From the NCBI GenBank assembly GCA_031553495.1, contig JAVBLN010000002.1, forward strand, positions 33,103 to 97,102: a stretch of DNA of 64,000 bases. Reading direction: 5' to 3'. This stretch comes from Pinibacter sp031553495. Lineage in GTDB: Bacteria > Bacteroidota > Bacteroidia > Chitinophagales > Chitinophagaceae. How positions within the stretch are numbered: the first letter of the stretch is position 1; each line of letters begins with the position of its first letter. A program made the translations under genes and the position numbers. Shown piece by piece: positions 51,161-60,364 of the stretch. The notes under the pieces are model-generated. The model saw nothing but the letters and a program-made list of their open reading frames with translations, had not been told where the DNA came from and searched no databases.

Positions 51161-52411
51161 TCATTCATTTTCCAGGATAAATTTTCTCAATAAATTCAAG
51201 GCGTTCAGCGCGGTAAGCTCAATATTTCTTTTGCGCTCAAATCTGAACCAGAGTTTTTGTGTAATAATTTTTTTATTATTACCAACCGCCACCCAAACGG
51301 TTCCCACCGGCTTTTCAACAGAACCGCCATCCGGTCCCATAATTCCGGAAACAGCAACCGCATAATCCGTTTTTAATTGCTGCATTGCGCCTTTTGCCAT
51401 TTGCACAACTGTTTGCTCACTTACGGCACCGTACGTTTGCAAAGTATCTTCAGGCACATTAAGCAGTGCGGTTTTTATTTCATTTGCATAGCTAACTATC
51501 CCGCCTTTAAAATACGCGCTGCTTCCGGGATGAGCAGTAATAAGATGCGAAATATAACCGCCGGTACAGCTTTCCGCTGTTCCCACAGTTTGATGACGAG
51601 CCTTCAAAAGCTTTGCCACTACTGCCTCCATAGGTTCATCTTCGTTGGTAACCATTACATCCGGCAATAGCAATTGCAAAGTTTGAAACTGCTTATTGAT
51701 TTCTTTTTCAATTTCATCTTTATTATCACCCATAACGGTTAAGCGCAACCGAACCATACCATATGAAGGCAGATAAGCCAGCTTTACAAATGCCGGCAAG
51801 TTTTCTTCAAATGCCTTAATTCTTTCAGCTAAAAACGATTCGCCTATTCCGGCAGTAAGCAACGTGCGGTGCAATATATGAGCAAGCTTAAAGCGCTCTG
51901 CCAGCAAAGGCAGCACATGTTCACGCATTATATATTGCATTTCAAATGGCACACCGGGCATACTAATGTAAAGCTTTCCGTTCTTCTCAAACAACATTCC
52001 CGGGGCTGTGCCCACATTGTTGAATAACACAGTGCAAACATCCGGCACATCTGCCTGCGAAGCGTTACGCTCAAGCCACACTCTGTGAAATACTTTTTCG
52101 AAAAGATATCTTACATGCGCCAACACTTCCTCATTTCTTATCATTGTACCATTAAAGTACTCACACAATAAAGGCTTGGTAATATCATCAGCAGTAGGCC
52201 CAAGTCCGCCTGTAATTAGTACGACATCTGAGTATGCGGCCTCTTCATCAAGCGCACTCCATATTTCACCCCTGCTGTCCCCTACAGCCACACGGCGTTT
52301 TACAGGCACTCCTATTTTATTTAGCTCTTGTGCCATCCATGCGCTGTTTGTGTCAATTACCTGCCCTATCAGTAATTCATCTCCTATTGTAATTATCGAT
52401 GCGTGTATCAT
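51161..52411 (-). CDS. cinA: CinA family nicotinamide-nucleotide amidohydrolase/competence-damage protein
   Basis: 416 residues, full two-domain form. N-terminal MoCF/COG1058 domain: IITIGDELLIGQVIDTNSAW, VVLITGGLGPTADDITK, GTAPGMLFEKNGKLYISMPGVPFEM. C-terminal deamidase domain (about 250-416): GTAESCTGGYISHLITAHPGSSAYFKGGIVSYAN, VSGIMGPDGGS, GTVWVAVG. CinA recycles nicotinamide mononucleotide in NAD repair. The C-terminal family catalytic Ser/Lys region is intact, so both activities are likely. ATG at 52411. It is preceded by repeat DNA and looks monocistronic. Confidence 0.94.
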   Translation of the reverse strand: MIHASIITIGDELLIGQVIDTNSAWMAQELNKIGVPVKRRVAVGDSRGEIWSALDEEAAYSDVVLITGGLGPTADDITKPLLCEYFNGTMIRNEEVLAHVRYLFEKVFHRVWLERNASQADVPDVCTVLFNNVGTAPGMLFEKNGKLYISMPGVPFEMQYIMREHVLPLLAERFKLAHILHRTLLTAGIGESFLAERIKAFEENLPAFVKLAYLPSYGMVRLRLTVMGDNKDEIEKEINKQFQTLQLLLPDVMVTNEDEPMEAVVAKLLKARHQTVGTAESCTGGYISHLITAHPGSSAYFKGGIVSYANEIKTALLNVPEDTLQTYGAVSEQTVVQMAKGAMQQLKTDYAVAVSGIMGPDGGSVEKPVGTVWVAVGNNKKIITQKLWFRFERKRNIELTALNALNLLRKFILENE

Positions 52412-52422
52412 AATTATTATCA

Positions 52423-52460
52423 GTTGAAAGTGGGCGGTGGGCAGTAATCAGATGTCAGAT
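52423..52460 (-). repeat. Heptad tract (GTTGAAA/GTGGGCA/GATGTCA types)
   Basis: GTTGAAA, GTGGGCG, GTGGGCA, GTAATCA, GATGTCA, GAT in one 7-nt register, 11 bp upstream of the cinA start codon. Confidence 0.72.
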
Positions 52461-52617
52461 AATTTCATCACTCACAACTTCTCAATCCCACTTACCACTA
52501 ATGTATTTAGTAACCGTTAAATATAGGATTACATGAATTTATTTTTAAAATCGAAAGCGTATATTCGTTATAGTTATAATCATACAACACAGTCGCCACT
52601 CCGGTTTACAAACAGTA

Positions 52618-53526
52618 TTACCACTCTGTGCACAAATGTAATGGCGTTACCAGTAAATCAAAATTATAATAATAAATATCGTCCTTTTTCATACCAACCG
52701 GCCCGCTATAAATATTTGCCAGCATCGATGATCCTTTGACGCCAACGGTTATACCGCCCTGGTTATCGTTAATCCAGTTATCAGTTATGCCGGAATCTTC
52801 GCTTTTTGTAGAATGAGTTTGTTGGCCACTTTCAAGCGAAAACTGCAAACCCGCATTCACGTTTCCCACCCATGCACAGGCGGCATGATCATTCTGCATT
52901 TTCCAATTCCATTCCACAAGTTCCGGTCTGGCTCCGCCTTTCACACCTAAACCCTGCATATAGGTCGTCACATTTTTTTGATACGGAATATGTAGTACTA
53001 CATCTTTGAAATCAATATCCGCAAGTGCCGTTACTGCCACAATAAACTGCATGGTTCCGTCGGGCTTTGCGGATCCCGTAACATCCATTTGCAGCGAATC
53101 CGATATACTGCGGCAGGTCCACACAAGGCCCTTTTCCGATCTTTGAATGAATTGTACGCCTTTACTTCTAAGATCAACATTTTTACCGTTACTCTTTTTT
53201 GTAAAATGAAAATGTATAGACTCAAACAGCAGGTTCACCGGTGAGGTGGAGTAAGCATTCATTTCCTTAGAAAAATACGATTGCACCTGCTTAGGAAATC
53301 CGTCTTTATTAAGAATCACTTTTTTTCCCGGAAGATCAATAATAGAGTCGTTTATTAATTGCAGCGACAGGTCTTTACTTTTCTTTTTCCATGATTTGGT
53401 TTTATGAGTAAGCGCCTGTCTCCAGGGTTCTTGCCGGCAGTCATCAACTGTTGCATTTTTAACCTTTTGCGCTACACAAAATTGCACAGTGAGTATAAGG
53501 GCAACCGTTGCAAAATATTTTGTCAT
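52618..53526 (-). CDS. DUF6067-like secreted protein, probably truncated
   Basis: 302 residues with a signal peptide (FATVALILTVQFCVAQ). The body (SWKKKSKDLSLQLINDSIIDL, MNAYSTSPVNLLFESIHFHF, TALADIDFKDVVLHIPYQKNV, MQGLGVKGGARPELVEWNWKM, ACAWVGNVNAGLQFSLE, YYNFDLLVTPLHLC) resembles the N-terminal beta-sandwich of DUF6067/glycoside-hydrolase-type proteins. In those I recall the LLVTP segment leading into a much longer catalytic barrel; here it stops after LCTEW. The following 100 bp shows no continuing homologous frame, so the gene looks cut short by deletion or shift. A short natural form cannot be excluded without a database comparison. ATG at 53526. Confidence 0.6.
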   Translation of the reverse strand: MTKYFATVALILTVQFCVAQKVKNATVDDCRQEPWRQALTHKTKSWKKKSKDLSLQLINDSIIDLPGKKVILNKDGFPKQVQSYFSKEMNAYSTSPVNLLFESIHFHFTKKSNGKNVDLRSKGVQFIQRSEKGLVWTCRSISDSLQMDVTGSAKPDGTMQFIVAVTALADIDFKDVVLHIPYQKNVTTYMQGLGVKGGARPELVEWNWKMQNDHAACAWVGNVNAGLQFSLESGQQTHSTKSEDSGITDNWINDNQGGITVGVKGSSMLANIYSGPVGMKKDDIYYYNFDLLVTPLHLCTEW

Positions 53527-53632
53527 TTTAGAGATTTGAAATGTGACGCAAAGTAAATTTTAATTACATTCTTTGGATAAAATATTTATGCACGGGGCGG
53601 GTATTATGGAACCGGAGGAAAATTATGGGCAC

Positions 53633-53664
53633 AAAAAAAGCCACACTGTAGAAACAGATGGCCT
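53633..53664 (-). terminator. Possible intrinsic terminator (probably of clpB)
   Basis: On - : AGGCCATCTGT-TTCT-ACAGTGTGGC then T7. The stem is interrupted (GCCA/TGGC plus CTGT/ACAG). It lies 590 nt after the clpB stop, with a degenerate R71 end (TATTATGGAACCGGAGG, 53602-53618) beside it. Confidence 0.45.
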
Positions 53665-54085
53665 CTAACGATTGCTTGCCATATGAAAAATAGTTAAAAT
53701 CTAATTCTTGTTTGCGGATGAAACTTTAACTGTAACAGTTCCGCTCTTTGATGTATCAAAAGTAGATAGCTGTAGAATAATTATCAAATCAAATAATTAC
53801 AATTTTCATTATGTCAAAACATCAAAAAAAATGTTAACACACGCACCCACAAAGGGTTATATCTATTTCTAAAATAATCTCCAATTCATTTTTAAATTGA
53901 TAAAAACCACCAAAAACTACAGGACTTTACAATTTATTAACTTACGGGTAGAAATTAATTTGAAAATATGCCAATGTGAAAATTTGAAAATTCGTTGTGA
54001 TGGAATTATTTATTAATTCAATGATTCATAATTCAATGATTTGATATTTCTCGGACCTCTGTAGATTTGCCTTCACTAAAACACA

Positions 54086-54112
54086 GGCAACCGGTTACTG
54101 GCAACCGGCACC
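54086..54112 (-). repeat. Heptad tract (GGCAACC type)
   Basis: GGCAACC, GGTTACT, GGCAACC, GGCACC in register, 3 bp before an R71 copy. Its reverse complement is the TTGCCGG word seen at 39344-39371. Confidence 0.78.
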
Positions 54113-54114
54113 CC

Positions 54115-54185
54115 GCTCCATTGTATTACTACCGTACAAGTGAGTGACACAACGATGCCTAATAGTAGCAAGACCGCCGGTCTAC
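54115..54185 (-). repeat. R71 repeat, reverse copy
   Basis: On - : TAGACCGGCGGTC, TTGCTACTATTAGGC, type I core, GTAGTAATACAATGGAGC. Matched a/I/a. Confidence 0.87.
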
Positions 54186-54256
54186 AAAAGAAATTGCTTT
54201 TTTAAGCTATGTAAAATATATGCTTAAGACGCGTTAATAGATACTTTATCAATCGT

Positions 54257-56854
54257 TCAATTATTCCTAAACGCTACCACGTTGTCAAACACATCCACCA
54301 GTACAGGATGCGATTTATCAACATCTCCGGCAAGTATTTTTTTACTAAGCGGATTTACAATTTCTTTTTGAATAAGTCGCTTCAACGGTCTTGCACCATA
54401 TTGCGGATCATATCCCTGTTCTGTAAGGTAATCCACAGCATAGTCGCTAAACTCAAGATCAATACCGCTTTGAGCGACCAGTTTCTTAAGCATATCAAGC
54501 TGAATTTTTACAATTCCCCTGATATCTTTTTTCATCAGCGGATGGAACATTATAATTTCATCCACACGATTTAAAAATTCCGGACGGATCGTTTGCTTTA
54601 GCAGATCCATCACTTCATCTTTGGTTTTATCAACAACACGCTCAAGGTTCTTTTCATTCACATCCTCAAAATTTGCCTGTATAATGTGACTACCAATATT
54701 GCTGGTCATTATTATTATGGTATTCTTAAAATCCACTACACGGCCTTTATTGTCAGTCAACCGGCCATCGTCCAGCACCTGCAACATAATATTCCATACA
54801 TCAGGATGCGCCTTTTCAATTTCATCCAGCAACACCACACTATAAGGTTTTCGTCTAACTGATTCCGTTAGCTGACCGCCTTCATCATAACCAACATAAC
54901 CGGGAGGGGCGCCTACTAAACGGCTCACAGTATGCTTTTCCTGGTATTCACTCATGTCGATGCGTGTCAACATGTGCTCATCATCAAACAAATATTCAGC
55001 GAGCGCTTTGGCCAATTCAGTTTTACCCACACCTGTAGTTCCAAGAAATATAAACGACCCTATTGGTTTTTTCGGATCCTGCAAACCCGCGCGACTCCTG
55101 CGTATAGCGTCAGCTACCGCAGAAATGGCTTCATCCTGTCCCACTACCCTTTTATGCAATTCTTCTTCCAGCATCAACAGTTTTTCCCGCTCGCCCTGCA
55201 TCATTTTTGCAACCGGTATTCCGGTTGCTTTCGCTACACTTTCGGCAATATCATCGGCATCCACTTCTTCTTTCATCAGCCGCGAATGCTGGCTTATGGC
55301 AGATAATTCCTGTGAATACTGATCAACAATTTTTTCCTGTTCCTTTATTTTACCATAACGTATTTCAGCCACTTTTCCATAATCGCCTTCACGTTCTGCC
55401 CTGTCTGCCGCCAATTTCAGATTTTCAATTTCCGCTTTACCGTTTTGTATTTTTTCAACCAGTTCTTTTTCTTCTTTCCATTTTGCTTTATAAGTATCAC
55501 GATCTACTGTAAGATTAGCGATTTCCGTACTCAGCTCTTTCAATTTTTCCTCATCATTTTCGCGTTTGATAGCTTCACGCTCTATTTCCAGTTGTCTTAT
55601 CTGGCGTTCCAGTTTATCCAGTTCTTCAGGCATACTGTTCATTTCAAGTCGAAGCTTGGCCGCGCTTTCGTCAATAAGGTCAATCGCCTTATCCGGCAAA
55701 AAACGTTCGGTAATATACCTGTGCGATAATTGCACCGCGGCAATAATGGCTTCATCTTTTATGCGCACGTGATGGTGTGTTTCATATCGGTCTTTTATAC
55801 CGCGCAATATCGAAATAGCATCATCCACACTCGGTTCATCAATCAATACTCTTTGAAACCTGCGCTCCAGCGCTTTATCTTTTTCAAAATATTTCTGATA
55901 CTCGTTTAGCGTGGTGGCGCCAATTGCTCTAAGTTCGCCGCGTGCCAAAGCCGGTTTCAAAATATTCGCGGCATCCATCGCGCCTTCTCCACCGCCGGCT
56001 CCAATAAGCGTATGTATTTCATCTATAAACAAAATGATCTCTCCATCGCTGGTACTTACTTCTTTTACCACGCCTTTCAATCTCTCTTCAAATTCGCCTT
56101 TATACTTTGCGCCGGCTATTAGTTGCCCCATATCCAGAGCGTAAATCGTTTTGCTCTTTAAATTTTCAGGCACATCACCATTGACAATGCGCATCGCCAA
56201 ACCTTCTGCTATAGCGGTTTTCCCAACACCAGGTTCACCAACAAGCAATGGATTATTTTTAGAACGACGTGACAGAATGTGTAAAGTTCTCCTGATCTCT
56301 TCATCACGCCCTATTACCGGATCAAGCTTTCCTTGTCTTGCAAGCTCATTCAAATTTTTCGCGTATTTGTTGAGCATGTTATACTGAGCATCCTGCGTTT
56401 GTGAGTTGACGGTAGATCCTTTGCGCAAATCTTTTACTGCAGCTATAAGACCCTTTTCTGTAAGACCCGCGTCTTTCAAAAGCTTTGAAGAATTATCATT
56501 ACTTTGTAAAATGCCCAGCAGCAAATGCTCTACACTCACAAATTCATCTCCAAAATCTTTGAGTGCCGCTCCGGCTTTCAATATCACATTACTAACATCA
56601 CGGCTTATACTTTGCGCAGGCTCACCATTCTGCATTTTCGGTAAATGCTGAATACCTTCGTTCAACCTGGATTCTACAAAATTTATATTTACATTGTTTT
56701 TCTTTAGTAAAAATTCAACAGGCGAATCTTCATCATTTATCAAAACCTGCAGCAAGTGCTCTGTTTCAATATTTGGATTATTGTTGTTAAAAGCCAGTTG
56801 TTGCGCTTTCGCCACTGCTTCCTGGGCTTTGATTGTAAAATTATTTAAGTTCAT
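54257..56854 (-). CDS. clpB: ClpB disaggregase (Hsp100 chaperone)
   Basis: 865 residues, the normal ClpB length. Clp_N repeats (1-145: IKAQEAVAKAQQLAFNNNNP), first AAA domain with Walker A GEPGVGKT near residue 207 and IILFIDEIHTL, a long middle coiled coil (about 400-530, the M-domain needed with DnaK: EREAIKRENDEEKLKELS), second AAA domain with GTTGVGKT near residue 606 and VVLLDEIEKAHPDVWN, and the C-terminal QYGARPLKRLIQKEIVNPL. The middle domain and the absence of the ClpP-binding loop distinguish it from ClpA/ClpC. It extracts proteins from aggregates after heat stress. ATG at 56854. No sigma-32-like or CIRCE site was seen. Confidence 0.97.
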   Translation of the reverse strand: MNLNNFTIKAQEAVAKAQQLAFNNNNPNIETEHLLQVLINDEDSPVEFLLKKNNVNINFVESRLNEGIQHLPKMQNGEPAQSISRDVSNVILKAGAALKDFGDEFVSVEHLLLGILQSNDNSSKLLKDAGLTEKGLIAAVKDLRKGSTVNSQTQDAQYNMLNKYAKNLNELARQGKLDPVIGRDEEIRRTLHILSRRSKNNPLLVGEPGVGKTAIAEGLAMRIVNGDVPENLKSKTIYALDMGQLIAGAKYKGEFEERLKGVVKEVSTSDGEIILFIDEIHTLIGAGGGEGAMDAANILKPALARGELRAIGATTLNEYQKYFEKDKALERRFQRVLIDEPSVDDAISILRGIKDRYETHHHVRIKDEAIIAAVQLSHRYITERFLPDKAIDLIDESAAKLRLEMNSMPEELDKLERQIRQLEIEREAIKRENDEEKLKELSTEIANLTVDRDTYKAKWKEEKELVEKIQNGKAEIENLKLAADRAEREGDYGKVAEIRYGKIKEQEKIVDQYSQELSAISQHSRLMKEEVDADDIAESVAKATGIPVAKMMQGEREKLLMLEEELHKRVVGQDEAISAVADAIRRSRAGLQDPKKPIGSFIFLGTTGVGKTELAKALAEYLFDDEHMLTRIDMSEYQEKHTVSRLVGAPPGYVGYDEGGQLTESVRRKPYSVVLLDEIEKAHPDVWNIMLQVLDDGRLTDNKGRVVDFKNTIIIMTSNIGSHIIQANFEDVNEKNLERVVDKTKDEVMDLLKQTIRPEFLNRVDEIIMFHPLMKKDIRGIVKIQLDMLKKLVAQSGIDLEFSDYAVDYLTEQGYDPQYGARPLKRLIQKEIVNPLSKKILAGDVDKSHPVLVDVFDNVVAFRNN

Positions 56855-56952
56855 AGTTGCTTTATTAATGATTATTTTTTATTGATGATTTGATTCATTC
56901 AAAATACAGCTTGCCGTTTACATATCGTCCGGTATAAAAACGTACATTTTTT

Positions 56953-57023
56953 TTGTATCAGCGGTATTGCTACTATTAAGCATCGTTGTGTCACTCACTT
57001 GTGCGGTAGTAATGCTATGGAAC
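56953..57023 (+). repeat. R71 repeat, forward half of an inverted pair
   Basis: T8 tract, GTATCAGCGGTA, TTGCTACTATTAAGC, type I core ending TTGTGC, GTAGTAATGCTATGGAAC. Its partner is at 57126-57197. Confidence 0.87.
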
Positions 57024-57030
57024 GGGTGAT

Positions 57031-57057
57031 GAGTTGTGAGTTATGAGTTATGTGTGC
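57031..57057 (+). repeat. Heptad tract (GAGTTAT type)
   Basis: GAGTTGT, GAGTTAT, GAGTTAT, GTGTGC in register. The same word follows the R71 copy at 20618. Confidence 0.78.
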
Positions 57058-57125
57058 TTTTGCTTTTGTTTTTGCTTGCAAGCAGTGTATAAAGCATTCT
57101 CAACTCTCAATTCTCCATTAAAAAG

Positions 57126-57197
57126 GCTGCCATGAAATACTACCGATGAACGGATTGCGACGCAACGATGATGCCATGAAATACTGTCGCTTGTACC
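57126..57197 (-). repeat. R71 repeat, reverse half of an inverted pair, type II core
   Basis: On - : GGTACAAGCGACA, GTATTTCATGGCATCAT, TTGCGTCGCAATCCGTTCAT, GTAGTATTTCATGGCAGC. It pairs with a copy of different subtype. Confidence 0.83.
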
Positions 57198-57289
57198 ATT
57201 AAAAATCACAACTTTCACAAAGACTAAAATATCTTTAACAACCCGTTTCGAATAAACAAATCCTTATTCCCATTTCACGATTGTATATT

Positions 57290-57351
57290 TATTCTTCAAA
57301 AAACATACAACAACATCAAATATTCTTCAAAAAACATACAACAACATCAAA
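57290..57351 (+). repeat. Perfect 31-bp tandem duplication
   Basis: The 31-nt unit starting TATTCTTCAAAAAAC and ending AACAACATCAAA occurs twice in direct contact without a mismatch, 20 bp upstream of the orphan signal-peptide ORF. Confidence 0.92.
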
Positions 57352-57371
57352 GGTTTTAATTGAAAGAAAAT

Positions 57372-57485
57372 ATGTCACAAAAACTTATCACAATGCGACG
57401 TTATTGCAGTATTTCACTGATTTTCATGCTATTTTTTCAGATTACAAATGCTCAGTATAATTTTTCTGATCGCATGAAATTTTAA
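57372..57485 (+). pseudogene. Orphan signal-peptide ORF (37 codons), gene remnant
   Basis: The frame encodes MSQKLITMRRYCSISLIF..., a typical signal peptide ending QITNAQ, then only ten more residues (YNFSDRMKF) before TAA. The mature protein is missing; downstream DNA is heptad tract and R71. I take it as the surviving 5' end of an exported-protein gene. A genuine micro-peptide is possible but less likely. No -7 box was seen upstream; the duplicated 31-bp unit lies in the expected promoter zone. Confidence 0.5.
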
Positions 57486-57574
57486 GTGGAGAATGGAGTG
57501 TTGAGTATGGAAAGTGCTGTATGACTAAAGATCATTGTACTTGAAGCAGGGTTATACTGTGCAATGATTTTTTG

Positions 57575-57646
57575 GGGACCGGCGGTATCACTTACTATTA
57601 AGCATCGTTGTGTCACTCACTTGTACGGTAGTAATGCTATTCGGCA
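57575..57646 (+). repeat. R71 repeat, forward copy
   Basis: T6 tract, GGGGACCGGCGGTAT, ACTTACTATTAAGC, type I core TTGTGTCACTCACTTGTAC, GTAGTAATGCTATTCGGC. A nearly complete a/I/a copy. Confidence 0.88.
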
Positions 57647-57819
57647 AGTTGAAGCAGTCATGTACAAATTTGTACTGTGTATAGTATAGAAAAGTAAAAT
57701 TCAATAATTATAAGTGCAGCGTATTTAATATTTCACGCAAAAACATCAAGAATGCGCATTCATCGTACTGTATGATATTGCTTTCTTTGCATTTTTGCGT
57801 GAAATAAAAAAAGTATTCA

Positions 57820-58227
57820 CTATTTCCCTATCATACCATCCACACTGGTTTTACCCGGACCTAAAAGCAAAATAGCTACCAACGTTGTAAGGAATAATGC
57901 AGAACTGGAGCCATGCCCAAAGATATTGCCACCATGTGCCTGGAATAAAGCAACAGCCATTGCTATGATCAGCGGAATAGTTGCAAGACGTGTAAACAAC
58001 CCAACTATAATAAACATAGAGCAAAAGAATTCCGCGAAAATTACCAGCGCAAGACTGGCTGTGCTTCCTATGCCCATAAAATTCATGAATGTAACTTTTT
58101 TGGCAGAAAACTCAATAAGCTTTTCATAACCATGAGGCATCATAAGAACGCCAGTACCAATCCTTAACAATAACGTACCGAAATTAAACGCCCAATTTGA
58201 ATAACTGGTAGAGAATAACTTTTTCAT
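57820..58227 (-). CDS. DoxX family membrane protein
   Basis: 135 residues with four membrane segments: NFGTLLLRIGTGVLMMPHGYEKL, ASLALVIFAEFFCSMFIIVGLF, LATIPLIIAMAVALFQAHGG and SSALFLTTLVAILLLGPG. The first carries the family RIGTGVLMMPHGYEK motif. DoxX/DoxD proteins are linked to quinone or thiol oxidation in some bacteria, but in Bacteroidota the function is mostly unknown. ATG at 58227; a -7 box is at 58245-58252. The upstream AraC gene is on the same strand but separated by 105 bp. Confidence 0.88.
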   Translation of the reverse strand: MKKLFSTSYSNWAFNFGTLLLRIGTGVLMMPHGYEKLIEFSAKKVTFMNFMGIGSTASLALVIFAEFFCSMFIIVGLFTRLATIPLIIAMAVALFQAHGGNIFGHGSSSALFLTTLVAILLLGPGKTSVDGMIGK

Positions 58228-58244
58228 GAATAATTGTATTTATT

Positions 58245-58252
58245 CAAAAATA
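58245..58252 (-). promoter_or_regulatory. -7 promoter box for doxX
   Basis: TATTTTTG on the - strand, start near 58238, leader about 11 nt. Confidence 0.4.
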
Positions 58253-58332
58253 AAACTTCTTATCAAAAGATTCAATTACTTCAGTACGAATGCATAACAT
58301 TTTTATAGGCCGGCAAATATTTACATATTAAA

Positions 58333-59343
58333 TTATCTGCCGTTTTTGATTTCTCTCGGAGAAATTTTAAACTGCTTCTTGAAAGTTGTAGTAAAATGTG
58401 AGGTATTGTGGAAGCCCACTTCATATGCCACTTCTTTAACAGATAATCCTTTATTGAGCAGCTCTCTTGCAATCATCAAACGACTATGCTGATAGTACTT
58501 ATAATATGGCATTCGAAATATTGTCTTAAAAGCAATCTTAAATTTTGTTGGGCTCATATGCGCAAGCCTGGCCATATCTTCAAGCGGAGGGCATGGTTTT
58601 GTAAAATCCTGGAACAGCTTATCTTTCACATGCATTAAACGTGCAATTTCTACAAGCTCGGACTTTTCAGTTGCAGGAACTTCTTTATTTTTTAGTTTAT
58701 CAACAAGCATTGCAATTATACGGTAAACCGAACCTTCAAGGAAAAGATTTTTTGTAGAAGACAAACTATCGTAATTAAAAATCTCCGATGCAGCAGCAAC
58801 CATTTTTGTATTCATGGTTTCATAACCTTTTAAATACTCGCCGGAAGGCTGCACACTTACAAGACTTTCAAAAAAAAGACTCAGATGCTGGTTAAACTCC
58901 TGTTTATTAAATGTAATACTAACCGCTTTACTATTTGTTCCTTTTTTTAATAAAACAAATCTTTCGACATTCGCCGATGAATAATAAATATTCTTTTTAA
59001 TGTTGAGTCCTAATTTCACCATTTCATCGAAATTCTCATCAAAACTTCTAAATGCATGTTGCACGTCATTATCAGCTAATGCAAACACAAATGAATAAGA
59101 CTCCGGGTATTTAGTAGGCACTCTGCAGATCACATAGTCAACGAAATTTTCCAGTTCAAAAACATGTATCCCTATGCGCCTGGTTACAGGAAAAAATGTA
59201 ATCTTTCCTTTTACATAATCATTATTAATATAAATAACGGTTCCTTTAAGCTGCACACCTTTTTTGAATGCATCGCTGAATGCCTGATACAATTGCCTAA
59301 ACCCGCAACAGGTTTCATCCAAGTTTATATGCAGTATTTTCAT
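58333..59343 (-). CDS. AraC-family transcriptional regulator
   Basis: 336 residues. The C-terminal 100 residues form the two helix-turn-helix motifs of AraC/XylS: PLEDMARLAHMSPTKFKIAF and LSVKEVAYEVGFHNTSHFTTTFKKQFKISPREIK. The N-terminal 220 residues are an effector domain without recognised family (ITFFPVTRRIGIHVFELENFVDYVICRVPT, NLFLEGSVYRIIAMLVDKLKN). There is no signal peptide or membrane segment. Target genes are not evident: doxX lies 105 bp downstream on the same strand and the large surface protein starts 1 kb upstream on the other strand. ATG at 59343. Confidence 0.9.
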   Translation of the reverse strand: MKILHINLDETCCGFRQLYQAFSDAFKKGVQLKGTVIYINNDYVKGKITFFPVTRRIGIHVFELENFVDYVICRVPTKYPESYSFVFALADNDVQHAFRSFDENFDEMVKLGLNIKKNIYYSSANVERFVLLKKGTNSKAVSITFNKQEFNQHLSLFFESLVSVQPSGEYLKGYETMNTKMVAAASEIFNYDSLSSTKNLFLEGSVYRIIAMLVDKLKNKEVPATEKSELVEIARLMHVKDKLFQDFTKPCPPLEDMARLAHMSPTKFKIAFKTIFRMPYYKYYQHSRLMIARELLNKGLSVKEVAYEVGFHNTSHFTTTFKKQFKISPREIKNGR

Positions 59344-59917
59344 TTTAGATACAAGATTTTTTACAAAGCCGTTTGCAAAATAACTCTACAGTTCCAGTTA
59401 TTGCTATTAATAATTAAAAAAGCAATAAAAAATTAGACGCATTCTTGTCATTGTTAGTTGCAAAACAATTCAAAATCTAAACATTACACTATAATTATTA
59501 TTTCATATTACCAATAAACATTCTATTATTATCGATATTTTACCAGATCAACAACAAGATACATAAAACCAATTACCATATTTACAAATAACATTCCAAT
59601 TACTTCAAAAAGAACAAGTTTTTAATTAAACAGCAAATAACACTAACAGTATATCTATTGTTATTGGTTTTTATTTAAAATTATTTCAGAATTGAAACAT
59701 TTTATGTCTTATCTGAAATATTTTTTACCACCATAACAAATACCTTTAGATCCTCTTATTACAACAATCACCACAATCTCAAAACTTATCATTTTCGCAT
59801 GCTACAGCAGCATGTAGTAGAAGTTGTTTGAGTAAATGTTTTTGAATTTCGGTAACAAGTCTGCCAGGTTATCTATTATTTTATTCCGGGCTTGATGAAT
59901 ACCGCAGTTAATAATTT

Positions 59918-59990
59918 GTGTACCGGCTGCAGTATTTCATGGCATCATCGTTGCGTCGCATTTCGTTCATCGGTAGTATTTCATGGCAAC
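59918..59990 (+). repeat. R71 repeat, forward half of an inverted pair, type II core
   Basis: GTGTACCGGCTGCA, GTATTTCATGGCATCAT, TTGCGTCGCATTTCGTTCAT, GTAGTATTTCATGGCAAC. The two arms are direct repeats of 15 nt. Its partner is at 60166-60237. Confidence 0.88.
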
Positions 59991-60165
59991 TTGGGGCAGC
60001 TAACCAAAACTTCATAAACAACTCAAACAGGTTCTACAATATAGAATACCCCTAAATATCAACTCTTTGAGTTTAGAAAATCCATTTCACCTGCCAAATA
60101 CTTTCAAAGAGAGTGCAACCAATCAACCTTACGCAGTAAAAATTTGTGCATGAATGTTGCTACTT

Positions 60166-60237
60166 GCTGAATAGAATTACTTCAGTACAAGTGAGTGACA
60201 CAACGGATGCTTAATAGTAGCAATACCGCTTGTATCC
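60166..60237 (-). repeat. R71 repeat, reverse half of an inverted pair
   Basis: On - : GGATACAAGCGGTA, TTGCTACTATTAAGC, TTGTGTCACTCACTTGTAC, TAATTCTATTCAGC. Type I, pairing with a type II copy. Confidence 0.86.
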
Positions 60238-60364
60238 AAATTCAACGCATAAAAAATACTGCCTCAAGTTCGGTTACAACCTCTTTACACACACAGCAAC
60301 CGGCAATACTTTCATTTTAAAAACATTACATGTATAAAAAAATTTTACAATTAAAGACAACAAA

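Larger units (their letters stand above)
53527..54256. other. 730-bp intergenic region
   Basis: Contains an R71 end remnant (53602-53618), the weak terminator (53633-53664), octad ATTTGAAA-type pieces (about 53957-53990), a GGCAACC heptad tract (54086-54112) and an R71 copy (54115-54185). 53700-53950 is AT-rich with nothing recognised. Confidence 0.6.
56855..57819. other. 965-bp intergenic region
   Basis: Three R71 copies (56953-57023 and 57126-57197 as an inward pair; 57575-57646), GAGTTAT heptads (57031-57057), a perfect 31-bp tandem duplication (57290-57351), an orphan signal-peptide ORF (57372-57485) and another heptad piece (about 57485-57510). 57650-57819 is AT-rich with nothing clear. 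Confidence 0.65.
59344..60364. other. 1.0-kb intergenic region between divergent genes
   Basis: The first 570 bp (59344-59917) is strongly AT-rich with no recognised feature and should carry both promoters. Then comes an R71 inverted pair (59918-59990 and 60166-60237) around 175 bp. Confidence 0.6.

Noticed and set aside
53602..53618. A 29th R71 copy
   Set aside because: Only the outer end (TATTATGGAACCGGAGG) is present; core and right arm are missing, so I noted it as a remnant and did not count it.
54308..56651. Several + strand frames of 80-120 codons opposite clpB
   Set aside because: They are shadows of clpB: codon-bias driven, without starts near promoters or recognisable domains.
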